A DNA stretch of 5,468 nt from Acidobacteriota bacterium. Lineage in GTDB: Bacteria > Acidobacteriota > Terriglobia > Terriglobales > Acidobacteriaceae. The notes under the pieces were generated by a model that saw only the letters and a program-made list of their open reading frames with translations, was not told where the DNA came from and ran no database searches. The stretch spans positions 1 through 5,468 of the forward strand of contig JAGWML010000200.1 of NCBI GenBank assembly GCA_028873155.1, read 5' to 3'. A program made the translations under genes and the position numbers. Shown here piece after piece: positions 5,376 through 5,468 of this stretch; the first letter of the stretch is position 1, and the number at the start of each line of letters is the position of its first letter.

Positions 5376-5468
5376 ATGGAAGATTCCCTGCTGGCGGTGA
5401 CCACAAGCCCATCCCATTCAGAGAAGCCGGAGGCGAGAGCTGGATGCTGCCGTCAAGTCCCTTCCGCC

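Larger units (their letters stand above)
5191..5468. other. Non-coding, repeat-rich intergenic tail
   Basis: No ORF here resembles a protein: the two minus-strand readings translate to low-complexity Arg/Ser-rich sequence running straight through the hairpins. The region holds CAGGTGCCCC twice (5199-5208 and 5340-5349), a small hairpin CGTCC-ATC-GGACG (5217-5229), the GTCATCCTGAGCGA-type element, and two strong GC-rich hairpins, which are listed separately. I cannot assign the last 60 bases to any feature. Confidence 0.7.

Noticed and set aside
5115..5417. Minus-strand ORFs in the right intergenic tail
   Set aside because: They read through repeats and hairpins, begin without a ribosome binding site, and give Arg/Ser-rich products typical of translated GC-rich repeat DNA.
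5269..5437. A CRISPR array or IS end in the repeat-rich tail
   Set aside because: The repeats are not regularly spaced, copies differ in kind, and no transposase, terminal repeat pair or cas gene is present.

Overview
The window looks like ordinary chromosomal DNA from a GC-rich, Gram-negative-type bacterium, probably an Acidobacteriota member (class Terriglobia/Acidobacteriia). This is an inference from the CTC/GTC/ATC/TCC-rich coding style, scarce Shine-Dalgarno sequences, and intergenic elements (GTCATCCTGAGCGA...GAAGGATCTGC and CAGGTGCCCC) that I remember as dispersed repeats in that group. There is no rRNA, tRNA, CRISPR array, transposase or phage gene.

Left part (1-1267): two cupin genes run leftward (the outer one is cut by the window edge) and a MarR-family regulator runs rightward. 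The 68-bp divergent spacer holds two near-identical perfect palindromes, GTAAAC-N3-GTTTAC, one beside each ribosome binding site. This is the classic layout of a self-regulating repressor that also controls its divergent neighbour. The two cupins start with similar peptides (MTQQTIDL and MQQMIDL), so they may be tandem paralogues. Their substrate is not evident.

Middle part (1312-4656): a monofunctional peptidoglycan transglycosylase (MtgA-like, GT51) is followed by a complete 861-residue P2-like cation-transporting P-type ATPase. The ATPase keeps all catalytic motifs. By eye its ion-coordinating membrane positions differ from those of the Ca2+ pump SERCA, so its substrate is open. Its promoter appears to be an extended -10 inside a 16-bp dyad, only 8 nt from the ATG, which suggests a very short or absent leader.

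Right part (4723-5468): a hotdog-fold PaaI-like thioesterase whose ATG overlaps the stop of an 8-codon upstream ORF, followed by about 280 bp of repeat-rich non-coding DNA with three consecutive potential hairpins and an 11-bp sequence complementary to the last hairpin's loop.

The right-hand genes share C-ending codon use; the cupin/MarR block is more mixed, so it may have a different history. Apart from the cupin-MarR unit, the genes are not obviously linked in one pathway. I see no convincing undescribed multi-gene system; the regulatory DNA and the atypical ATPase ion site are the parts most worth checking.
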